From Hymenobacter monticola (GTDB taxonomy: Bacteria; Bacteroidota; Bacteroidia; Cytophagales; Hymenobacteraceae), in assembly GCF_022811645.1 (NCBI RefSeq), contig NZ_CP094534.1:2666001-2730000 (forward strand): a DNA stretch of 64,000 nt, written 5' to 3'. The position numbers were made by a program, and so were the translations under genes. Below the pieces are notes generated by a model, which saw only the letters and a program-made list of their open reading frames with translations, searched no databases and had not been told where the DNA came from. Below are positions 8,294 through 16,900 of this stretch, one piece after another. Each line of letters begins with the position of its first letter. Position 1 is the first letter of the stretch.

Positions 8294-9418
8294 CTATTTC
8301 CCCGGCGCGGGCGGCGCTTTGGGCACTTCCGTGGTAATCTTGGCGCCGTCGCGTAGCTTCTGCACGCCTTCGGTCACGATTTTGTCGCCTTCCTTCACGC
8401 CTTCCATCAGCACAATCTGGTCTTTCAGGCGCGGGCCAAGCTTCACTTTGCGCTGTTGGGCAGTGCTGCTGTCGGTGGCAGCGTACACGAAGTTTTCGCC
8501 CATCTGCTCCACAATGGCCTTGAAGGGCACCACAATGCGCTGGCCCGACTGCGTATTCAGCACCTTCACCACGGCGCTCATGCCGTCTTTCAACTCCCGG
8601 TTGGGGTTAGCAAATTCTACCCGCACCGTGATGGTGGCCGTGCCGCTGTTCACGCCGCGGTCGATGGTGCGGATGCGGCCGGGTAGGGGGTAGGTTTTGC
8701 CGCCGGGCAGCACCAGGCGCAGGGTCGAATCGGCGCGGGAGGTTTTGGAGTTGAGCAGCGTGTTGAAACGCTCGATGTCCGTTTGGGTCACCACGATGTC
8801 GACGCCAATTGGGTCTTCGCTCGAAATGGTGTTGAGCAGCGTAGTGCCCGCGCCCACCTGCGAGCCCAGGCGCACCGCCGAGATGCCGATGCGGCCCGTG
8901 AACGGCGCCGTGATGGTGGAAAAGCTCAGGTTGTTGCGGGCGATGTTGACGCCGGCCTGGGCCTCGGCCACCTGGGCGCGGGCCGTGGCCAGGGCGGTGG
9001 TGGCGTTGTCGAGCACCTGCCGGGCAATGGCGTCCTGGCTGGCCAGGCGCTCGTAGCGGGTGGCGTTCACCTGGGCGTTGGTGGCGTTGGCCTGGGTGCT
9101 GCGCAGGCCGGCCAGCGCCTGCTGGTAGGCGGCCTCGTACTGGCGGCGGTCGATTTCATACAGCGCCTTGCCCTTGGGCACCACGTCGCCTTCCTTGAAG
9201 GAAATGCCGGTGACGAAGCCGGTCACCTGCGAGCGCAGCTCCACCACGTTGAGCGCCGTCACGGTGGCGGGGTATTCGTCGTAGTACACGGCTTCGGTGG
9301 TGCGGGCCGCCACCAGCGTCACGGGCGTGGGGGGCGGGGCGGCGTTTTTCTTCTCCTCGTCTTTTTTGCCGCAGGCGGCCAGCCCCAACAGGCCCAGCAC
9401 CAGGTATTTCTTGTTCAT
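8294..9418 (-). CDS. RND efflux periplasmic adaptor (membrane fusion lipoprotein)
   Basis: A 374-residue AcrA/MexA-type membrane fusion protein linking the inner-membrane pump to the outer-membrane channel. The N-terminus is a lipoprotein signal ending LLGLAAC, so it is probably anchored by lipid in the inner membrane. The barrel-sandwich half motifs (GFVTGISFKEGDVVPKG and the later APFTGRIG) flank an alanine-rich coiled-coil hairpin (about residues 95-165), followed by beta-barrel and membrane-proximal domains. The start at 9418 gives the compact signal peptide; ATGs at 9427 and 9439 are possible. It lies between the TolC-type and pump genes. Confidence 0.92.
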   Translation of the reverse strand: MNKKYLVLGLLGLAACGKKDEEKKNAAPPPTPVTLVAARTTEAVYYDEYPATVTALNVVELRSQVTGFVTGISFKEGDVVPKGKALYEIDRRQYEAAYQQALAGLRSTQANATNAQVNATRYERLASQDAIARQVLDNATTALATARAQVAEAQAGVNIARNNLSFSTITAPFTGRIGISAVRLGSQVGAGTTLLNTISSEDPIGVDIVVTQTDIERFNTLLNSKTSRADSTLRLVLPGGKTYPLPGRIRTIDRGVNSGTATITVRVEFANPNRELKDGMSAVVKVLNTQSGQRIVVPFKAIVEQMGENFVYAATDSSTAQQRKVKLGPRLKDQIVLMEGVKEGDKIVTEGVQKLRDGAKITTEVPKAPPAPGK

Positions 9419-9485
9419 CTTTAACATAGCTTGTCGCATTTGGCCGGTGGCCAGCCGCGTTTTAGAATTTTAGGGTTTCGTTCTG

Positions 9486-9616
9486 ACGTGGGGCCTCACC
9501 CCCTGACCCCCTCTCCTAAAGGAGAGGAGGCACCGGTTATGCGCTTGCGTCTGGCTCCCCGAAGAATGCTTTGCCGCATTCCCCTTCGAAGAGGGGCCGG
9601 GGGTGAGGCCCCACGT
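9486..9616. repeat. C-rich REP-like inverted repeat (family A), copy 3
   Basis: Outer arms built on ACGTGGGGCCTCACCCCC (from 9486) and its complement (ending 9616), with an internal CTCTCC..GGAGAG turn. The interior also contains an imperfect GAAGAATGC..GCATTCCCCTTC palindrome. It fills the junction between the outer-membrane channel gene and the adaptor gene and closely resembles the copy at 10-113. Confidence 0.85.
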
Positions 9617-9625
9617 CAGAACGAA

Positions 9626-10975
9626 TTAATAATCCGTCGGCAACTCGCCGATGGCGCGGAGCAAATCCACCTTGCTGCCCAGCAGCTGGAACAAGGCCGT
9701 GTAGTAGTTCAGCTGCGAAGTGCGCAGGGTGGTTTGGGCCACGATGAGGTCGATGTAGGCCCGGATGCCTTCGCGGTATTGCAGGTTGACGACGTTGTAC
9801 ACTTCCTTGGAGGCTTCGAGGTTGCGCTTGCCCAGCTGGTACTCCGTGTAGTAGCCCTTGTAGTTGGCCAGGGCCGTGGCGTACTCCGTGTTTATCTGGT
9901 TGCGGGTGTTGGCCACGTCCTCGTCGAGGCGCTGGTTTTCGAGGCGGGCGCGGCGCATGTTCTGGGTGCGGCGGAAGCCGGTGAACAAGGGCAGGCCCAG
10001 CTGCAGGCCCGCGTAGGAGTTGGGGAAGCGCGTGCGGTACTGCTCGCTCACCTCGTTGTTCTGAAACACCGAGTTGTAGTTGCCAAACGCCGAGAGCGAG
10101 GGCAGAAAGCCCAGCCGGTAGTAGTCCACGGTGAGGCCCTGCAGCGTTTTTTGCGTCTCAAGCTGCTGGATTTCGATGCGGTTGGCCACGTTTAGGGCCA
10201 CGGTGGTGTCCATCACGGCGTCCTGCTCCAGCTTCAGCGTGTCGTATTGCAAGGCCAGCTTGCGCTCGGGCGGCAGGCCCATGAGCTGCTTGAGGTAGGC
10301 CAGCTTGGCGTTCACGGCTTCGAGCGACTGCTTGCGGCCGGCCAGCGAGTTGTTGAGCGAAATCTCGGCCTGCAGGTACTCGGTTTTGTCGGCCACGCCG
10401 GTTTCGTAGCGCAAGCGGGCGTCGCGGTAGTTGCGCTGCAGGCGCACGATGTCCTGGGCAAATACATCCAGCTGGCGTTGCGAGAGCAGCACGTCGTAGA
10501 AGCCCTTGCTCACATCGGAAACGGTGTTGATGCGGGTTTCGACCGTGTTTTGCTGGGCCGCCTGGTTGTTGAAGCGCTTGCTGCGGGCGGCCAAGTACAC
10601 ATCGTTATTGTAAATGACCTGCGTGCCCGACAACCCCACCGTCGTCACGTTGCGCACCCCCAGCTGGCGCGGCTCGTTCAGGCCCGTGGCCGGGTTGGGG
10701 AAGATGGTGAACGGCAGGCCGAAATAGTGCTGCGCCGTGCCCGTGATGCCCACCTGCGGCAGCCAGCCCGCCAGCGCAATCTGGTTTGAGGCCTTAGTAA
10801 TCTCCTGGTCGATGAGGGATTGCCTTACCAGCGGCTGGCTTTGCAAGGCAAAAGCGACGCATTCCTGCTGTGTGAGCGGCTTATCGGGCGGAAGAACGGG
10901 TTGTGAAAAGGCGTAGAAGGGAACAAATAACAGTAATCGAAACAGCGGTTTTAACGCCAGTTGTGTTTGTTTCAT
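9626..10975 (-). CDS. TolC-family outer-membrane efflux channel
   Basis: A 449-residue TolC/OprM-type protein with an N-terminal signal peptide (basic KQTQLALK, then a hydrophobic stretch ending AFSQP). Two long helical repeats rich in Gln, Ala and Asn and the characteristic YE(T/S)GVADKTEYLQAE and YREGIRAYIDLI helix segments match the family. It forms the outer-membrane exit duct of the RND pump. It is the promoter-proximal gene of the leftward operon, whereas many RND operons place the channel last. A tandem repeat array at 11109-11164 lies upstream and may hold its regulatory sites. Confidence 0.93.
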   Translation of the reverse strand: MKQTQLALKPLFRLLLFVPFYAFSQPVLPPDKPLTQQECVAFALQSQPLVRQSLIDQEITKASNQIALAGWLPQVGITGTAQHYFGLPFTIFPNPATGLNEPRQLGVRNVTTVGLSGTQVIYNNDVYLAARSKRFNNQAAQQNTVETRINTVSDVSKGFYDVLLSQRQLDVFAQDIVRLQRNYRDARLRYETGVADKTEYLQAEISLNNSLAGRKQSLEAVNAKLAYLKQLMGLPPERKLALQYDTLKLEQDAVMDTTVALNVANRIEIQQLETQKTLQGLTVDYYRLGFLPSLSAFGNYNSVFQNNEVSEQYRTRFPNSYAGLQLGLPLFTGFRRTQNMRRARLENQRLDEDVANTRNQINTEYATALANYKGYYTEYQLGKRNLEASKEVYNVVNLQYREGIRAYIDLIVAQTTLRTSQLNYYTALFQLLGSKVDLLRAIGELPTDY

Positions 10976-11108
10976 AGATAGATAAACAGAGGCAACTCAT
11001 CCTTTGCGCACTAGCACTCGCGCCATTCGCCCCATCAGAAGCTGCTTAAACCAAGATTCGTTAACCTCTTTTAGAGTGAAAGGTTTTGACCGGTTGGCAG
11101 ATGCGCAC

Positions 11109-11164
11109 TATTTATCTATCAACACCGATATGTTGCCTATCAAGAGCTGTATGTTGTCTATTAA
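11109..11164. promoter_or_regulatory. Triple direct-repeat array upstream of the RND operon
   Basis: Three related 14-15 nt direct repeats, approximately TATnTTnyCTATyAA, begin at 11109 (shorter, TATTTATCTATCAA), 11129 and 11150. The last two are spaced exactly 21 bp apart and the first about 20 bp away, so they lie on the same helix face. The stretch is AT-rich against a GC-rich background. It lies about 135-190 bp upstream of the TolC-type start codon and just past the end of pbpC. This is what a tandem operator or activator site array would look like; no regulator gene is adjacent. Confidence 0.5.
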
Positions 11165-11178
11165 TCAAGGTGTATGCC

Positions 11179-13593
11179 TCATAACTCGGCCACTTGCAAT
11201 TGGATGTCTACGTTGCGGCCGTGGTCGTCGGCGCAGGAGATTTTGACCGTGCCGCTGGGCGGGCGGAAAAACACCCGCTCCGTCGCCGCTGCCGCCCGCA
11301 GAAACCGGTCGTTCACGTACCAGAACACCTGGCGCACCTCGCTGCCCGCCGCGCAGCTCAGCAGCATCTGCTGCTTGTCCTTGCGGTCGAGTACATATTC
11401 GGCGTGGTCGAGCGGCGAGGTAATGGCCAGGGCCGCGCCCGTGCCGCCGTCGGTGCGCACCAGCTGGCAGGCGGGGTTGTGCGGCGGCAGGCGGCTCGAC
11501 GGCAGCCCCTGCGCCTCCCGAAACGCCAGCACCTCGGGCAGCGGGTTGGGGAAAAGCTGGCGCCGGAAGCCGGTGGCGGGCACGCAGGCCCGACAGTAAG
11601 CCACCGCCCCATCAGCCGAAACCAGCGCTTCTTTCTGGTGCTCACAGTGCCGGGCCGAGGAGGTGCCGGGCAAGTAGTAGTCGATGAGCTGGTTGGGACA
11701 ATGCTCGCCGGGCACGAGGCCGGTTTCGGCGCACACCAGCCGAAAATCTAGTGTAGCCGGTGGCACGGCCCAGCGGTTGGGCGAGTTATAGGCCAGGGTG
11801 TTGAACAGGTCGAAGAGCAGGGGCGAGGCAATGTCGGCGCCCGTCAGGGCCGGGCTGCCCTGTCCGTTGAAGTTGCCCACCCACACGCCGATGGTATAAT
11901 CGGCATTGTAGCCGATGCTCCAGGCGTCGCGGCGGCCGTAGCTGGTGCCGGTTTTCCAGGCGATTTTGGGCAGGTGGCGGCTGTTTTGGTAGCCCATGGG
12001 CAGGTCGGGCCGCGTGCGCTGGGCCAGAATGTCGGTAATGAGGAAGGCGGCGGCGGGGGAGACTAGTGCCTCACCACCCGACGAAACCTCACCCCCCCGG
12101 CCCCCCTCTCCGCGGGAGAGGGGGGAGCCTGACGATTTCCGTTCACTGGTGGCTGGCTCCTTTCTCCGCGGGAGAGGGGCCGCTCTTGAGGTGACCCGTG
12201 AGGTAAGCCGCACCGCCCGCCAGCGCCCGCCGTCGGCCAGCGCCGCGTACAGGCCCGTTAATTCTTCCAGCGTGGCGCCGCAACCGCCCAGAATGGTGCT
12301 CAGGCCCAGCCGCGGGGCCGCTTTGGCCACGCTTTTAAAGCCGGCTGCCCGAAGCTTATCGGTGAAAACCGGCACGCCCACGTCGGCCAGCACGCGCACG
12401 GCGGGGATATTGAGCGAGTAGGTGAGGGCGCGCTCCACGGTCACTTCGCCGGCGCAACTTTTGTCGAAGTTCTCGGGCCGGAAGCCGCTGAAATTGGTGG
12501 GCACGTCGGGCAGCTTCTGCTTTGGCGTCACAATGCCTTTATCGACGGCCAGGGCGTAGAGGAAGGGCTTGAGCGTGCTGCCCGGCGAGCGCACGGCCCG
12601 CACGCCATCGACTTGCCCACTGCCGGCCGCATCCTGAAAATCGGCCGAGCCCACGTAGGCCTCCACGGCGCGGGTGCGATTGTTCACGACCAGCACGGCG
12701 GCTTGCGAAATCCCCAGTTCGCGCAGGCGGCGCACGTAGTTTTGGGTGAGGTCCTCGGCCTTGGCCTGCGGGGCGCGCCGGAGCGTGGAATGGATGATGG
12801 GCTGCCCAGCCCGCTGTGCTACCAGCCGCCGGGCCAGGTGCGGGGCCAGCGTGGGGGCGGCGTGGCGCTGCGCATCCAGCGGCTCATTGATGGCATCTTC
12901 AACGTCTTGATTCGGAAACAGGCGCTCCCGCTGGAACTGTCGCAGCCAGCGGTTTCGCTCGGCTAGGATGCGGTCGTTGTTTTTGCCCAGTACCAGCACG
13001 CGCGGCTGGTTTGGGATGATGGCCAGCGTCACCGTCTGAGCCAGGGAGAGGTAATCGGGAGGTTGCTGGAAGTAGAACAGCGCGGCCGACTTCACGCCCT
13101 CAATATTGCCGCCATAGGGCACCAGGTTCAGGTAGAGCTGCAGGATTTCGGCCTTGCTGTAGTGGGCTTCCAACTGCACGGCGCGCAGCATTTCCTGCAG
13201 CTTGTTGCCGAAGGTGCGCTCCTTGGGCTCGAGCAACCGGGCCACTTGCATGGTGATGGTGCTGGCCCCCGTGGTACGGCCCTTACCAAATAGATTCCGG
13301 CCCGCGGCCTGCACAATGGCTACCGGGTTCACGCCAAAATGGTAGCGGAAATACCGGTCCTCTTTATGGATAATGGCCTGTTGCAGCGCGGGCGTGATTT
13401 CGGCCAGTTCGGTTTTCATGCGCCACTTCTGGGTCGGGTTCAGAAAGGCGTGAAGGACGCTGCCGTCGGCGGCCAGCACGATGGGGGAGTAGCGCGGCGC
13501 GGGCGGCAGGGGGAAAAGGCGGTCAAGCAAAAGAACCAGCAGCAGCCCGCAGGCCACGCCGATTCCACCCCGCACCCATTGCCGCTTGCTCAT
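11179..13593 (-). CDS. pbpC: Penicillin-binding protein 1C, with in-frame repeat insertion
   Basis: An 804-residue bifunctional class A penicillin-binding protein of the PbpC type. After an N-terminal membrane anchor comes a glycosyltransferase domain (HKEDRYFRYHFG, TGASTITMQVARL, LNLVPYGGNIEG), then the transpeptidase with the serine motif SPGSTLKP (S339), YSLN and KTGTS, and a C-terminal BiPBP_C domain. Residues about 467-502 (bases 12087-12193) encode an Arg/Gly/Ser-rich segment that is a family A repeat read in frame, in the loop between GGRWRAVRL and SPAAAFLITD. The motifs remain intact, so the protein may still be functional. It closes an operon with the alpha-2-macroglobulin gene. Confidence 0.93.
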   Translation of the reverse strand: MSKRQWVRGGIGVACGLLLVLLLDRLFPLPPAPRYSPIVLAADGSVLHAFLNPTQKWRMKTELAEITPALQQAIIHKEDRYFRYHFGVNPVAIVQAAGRNLFGKGRTTGASTITMQVARLLEPKERTFGNKLQEMLRAVQLEAHYSKAEILQLYLNLVPYGGNIEGVKSAALFYFQQPPDYLSLAQTVTLAIIPNQPRVLVLGKNNDRILAERNRWLRQFQRERLFPNQDVEDAINEPLDAQRHAAPTLAPHLARRLVAQRAGQPIIHSTLRRAPQAKAEDLTQNYVRRLRELGISQAAVLVVNNRTRAVEAYVGSADFQDAAGSGQVDGVRAVRSPGSTLKPFLYALAVDKGIVTPKQKLPDVPTNFSGFRPENFDKSCAGEVTVERALTYSLNIPAVRVLADVGVPVFTDKLRAAGFKSVAKAAPRLGLSTILGGCGATLEELTGLYAALADGGRWRAVRLTSRVTSRAAPLPRRKEPATSERKSSGSPLSRGEGGRGGEVSSGGEALVSPAAAFLITDILAQRTRPDLPMGYQNSRHLPKIAWKTGTSYGRRDAWSIGYNADYTIGVWVGNFNGQGSPALTGADIASPLLFDLFNTLAYNSPNRWAVPPATLDFRLVCAETGLVPGEHCPNQLIDYYLPGTSSARHCEHQKEALVSADGAVAYCRACVPATGFRRQLFPNPLPEVLAFREAQGLPSSRLPPHNPACQLVRTDGGTGAALAITSPLDHAEYVLDRKDKQQMLLSCAAGSEVRQVFWYVNDRFLRAAAATERVFFRPPSGTVKISCADDHGRNVDIQLQVAEL
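12087..12193. repeat. Family A repeat inserted in frame within pbpC
   Basis: Arms 12087-12129 and 12154-12193 are the same C-rich inverted repeat that elsewhere occurs only between genes. Here it is read in the leftward pbpC frame without stop codons, adding roughly 36 residues of low-complexity sequence to a surface loop of the transpeptidase domain. Confidence 0.85.
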
Positions 13594-13601
13594 TCCGAAA
13601 G

Positions 13602-13937
13602 TTACTGCTGGGCGGCTTTTTCCCGGAAACGACGGCGGCGCAGGGTGTCGAAGCGCTGCTCCAGCGCATCATCAGCGATGAACATAGCCGGATTGAGGTC
13701 GGCATCGCGCAGCGAATCAAGCAGGGTTTTGGCCGCGTCGTATTGGCGCTGGTTCAGGAGGTTATCGGCCCGGCCGAGCAGTTGCTGGCCCCGGGCTTCG
13801 GCGGCCGGGCTGTCGGCTTCGCGCAGCACGTGGCCCCGGCCATCGGTGTGGAAATAGAAGAAGTAAGCCATCCACAGGACCATGCCGAAAAACATGACCA
13901 AGAGGATAATCAGGAGGCGTCGGTTGAAAACGAACAT
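13602..13937 (-). CDS. Small single-span membrane protein between A2M and PbpC
   Basis: A 111-residue protein of unknown function. Residues about 8-30 form one strongly hydrophobic span preceded by basic residues, giving an N-in topology with a soluble periplasmic domain. That domain is helical and charged, with a pattern (GQQLLGRADNLLNQRQYDAAKTLLDSLRDADL) that looks like a single TPR-like helical hairpin; this is an inference. It lies 24 bp after the alpha-2-macroglobulin gene and 8 bp before pbpC, so the three are very likely cotranscribed. It may be a scaffold or adaptor between those two envelope proteins. Confidence 0.8.
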   Translation of the reverse strand: MFVFNRRLLIILLVMFFGMVLWMAYFFYFHTDGRGHVLREADSPAAEARGQQLLGRADNLLNQRQYDAAKTLLDSLRDADLNPAMFIADDALEQRFDTLRRRRFREKAAQQ

Positions 13938-13961
13938 ACTGTTATTTGATTAGGAATAAGC

Positions 13962-16900
13962 CTACTGCACGCGCACCACGCCGGCCCCGTTGTAGCTGTG
14001 GTACTCCGCGTTGTACATCGCATCGGCGTTCACCGGGCCCAGCTTGAAGGTGCCCTTGCTCACGGCGCGGCAGAGGTAGTAAAAATGCTGCGGCGTGCCT
14101 GTAGCGGTGGCGAATAGGTTAATCCGGTCATCCCGCACATCCAGATAATCCGGCGTGTTGGCATCCTTCGCCCAACTCAGCTCGCGCAAGGGGCCAATGC
14201 GCGGGTTCTCGATTTCGAGACCGGCGGGGAGTAGGTCGGTCACGGCCACGTTCTTGATGACGCCGACGGCTTCGCCGGCTTCCAGGGTCAGCTTCACCAC
14301 CACCAAGTCGTTCTGGCGGAAGGTGGGCGTGCCCAGCGGCAGGCCGTCGCGGGTCAGGAACTGGCGGCGCACTTTCAGGTAGGAGTCTTCCTCGTGCACC
14401 TGGCCGCTGGCCGAGATGCCCTCGGTTTCCCAGAAGTAGTAGAGGCTGCCTTTACCGGCGCTGCGGATGCTCACGTTGCGGTTGGCTACGTTGCGCAGGG
14501 TGAGGTCTTTGCCGGTGAAGCTTCCGGCCGGTTTGCCGTCGAGGAACAGGCTGGCGGTGGCGGTGCTGCGGGCGTTTTGGCGGGCTATTTTGCCGAGGGC
14601 CAGCAGGGCGAAGGAGGTTTCCTGCGTGTTGAGCCAGTAGGCGGCCTTCATCTGGCGGCTGAGCTGGCGGGCCATGCCGGGGATTTGCGGGTTGTTGGGG
14701 TCGGTGCTGACGAGGGCGTTGAGGATGAGGCCCAGGTCGCGGATGGGGGAGTAGAACGAGCCGTCGAGGGCGCGCCGGGCGGCCCGCTCGCTGCCGAACT
14801 TAGTGGGCAGCAGCTCGCGGAAGGCGCGCTGGTTGCCGAGCAGGCTTTGGGTGCAGGCCAGCAGCACTTTGGAATCTTCGGTGAGCAGGGGGCGGTTGGC
14901 GCGGTAGTAGTTCAGGGCCACGGGGTCTTGGCGGCCGGCCAGGGCCAGCACGTAGAGCGAGTAGGCGATTTCGCGGCTGGCTATCGTGCGCTGGCGGGCG
15001 ATGTTGCTCACGTCGAAGTACTGATAGGGCTCGGTTTCGCGCTTTTTGAGGCGGAAGGCCAGGTATTTCAGCACCTTGTCGAGCACGGATTTATTCACCG
15101 CGAAGCCAGCCTGCTGGGCTTCCTGCAGGAAGTGGGCGGCGTAGGCGGTGGCCCACCAGTTGTCGTAGTCGCCGCCCGGCCAGTAGCTCAGGCTGCCGTT
15201 GTAGAGCTGCATGCTCTCCAGCTTGCGGATGGCTTCCTGCACGTGGTAGTTGGGGTTGTAGCGCTGGGATTTGGCGGCGGCCCCGGTTTTCTGCTGCAAG
15301 GTGGCGGCCAAATCGGCGTAGTAGAGCTGCGGGAAGGCGGCCGATACGGTTTGCTCCAGGCAGCCGTAGGGGTATTGCAGCAGGTAGCGCAGGTCCTTGC
15401 TGAACTCGGTGAGCGGCGAGCGGCTCACCACCAGCCGGCTGGTGAGCGAGGCGGGCAGGAAATCGGTTTTCAGATTGAGCGGGAGCGTGGTGCCGCCGGC
15501 CAGCACGCCACTGCCGGTGCGCTTTTCGAGCGAGGCGGCGGGACGGACGGGGAGTTCGATGGTTTCGGAGAATTTCTCGCTGGTTTTTCCATTCGGCGAC
15601 TTGACATAAATAACGATAGTAGCGTTACCGATACCAGTCGCAATGAATTTATAGGATTTACGACCCTCTCTGCTTGGCTCAAGTACTAAGCTTTCTTCTC
15701 GAGCCTCAAATGGTGCCTGATAAATCTGAGAAACTTCCGGTCTGGTATCTACTAAGGCTTTAATAGGGCCTTGTAACAAGCGGCCAACCTTAACACTCAA
15801 ACTGTTCCTCGTCGTATTCGTCAGCGTCACCGGCACGTCAATCGTGTCGCCCGGGCTCATGAACCGCGGCAGCGCCGTTGAAATCACCACCGGGTCGGCT
15901 ACCTTCATCGTGGCTTCGGCCGAGCTGAACGCATCGTCCTTATAGGCCACGGCCATGATACGCAGCGTCCCGCTGAACTGCGGCACGCGCACCCGGTAGC
16001 GCACCTTGCCGTCGCCGTCGGCGGTGAGCACGCCGCTCCATTTCGACACCAGCTTCACGCGGCGGTTGGGCACGGGGTTGGTGCGGCGGCGCAGGTCGGC
16101 GGCGTCGCCGCCGCTGCTGCTCGTGCCCAGCTCCGGCAAAATGAACGGATACACGTCGAAGGCCGCCACTTCGAGGGCGCGCTTCTGGTAGAAGTAGGCG
16201 TGCGGGTCGGGCGTCTGGTAGTTGTTGCGCTGCAAAATGCCCTCGTCCACCACGGCCAGCGTGACCTGCGCGCGCGGGGCGGTGCTGATTTCCACGGTTT
16301 GCCAGGTTTGGGAGCGGCTGGCGGCCGGCGCGGCCAGGGCCAGCGGCAGGCGCGAGTCGGCCTTTTCCACCGTCAGGGGCAGGAAGCCGCGGGCCACGGT
16401 GAGGGGCAGGTGGTCGCGGCCGTCGAGGGCGCGCACGGCCGTGGCCGTCACGTACACGTTGGGCACGTGCTCGCCCTTGATGGGCACCTTCACCTCGGCC
16501 GCCTTGCCGTCGGTGCTCACGTAGAAATGGTCGAGCACGTTGGCCCGCTCCACCGTCACGAGGATGCGGCCGGCGAAGGGCGCTTTCAGCAGCAGGCGGG
16601 CGGTTTCGCCGGGGTTGTACCTGGGCTTGTCGGCCTCGATGGTAACGGCGCCCTCGTTGTTCACCTCGAAGGAATTGGCCTGCGTGTCGCCGTAGCCGTA
16701 GGCGTAGAACTGCTGCGTGACGTAGGTGGCGGCGCCCGGCCGGCTCACCCGCACCTCGTACTCGCCCGAGTACACGGGCGTGAACGAGAAGCTGGTTTCG
16801 GCCCCCACCGGGCGGGTTTGGCTCAGAATGGTTTGCTCGCGGCGCTGCGACTGGTACACGTAGCGGCCGCCCTGGCGCTCCAGCACCGTTTCCCAGAGCT

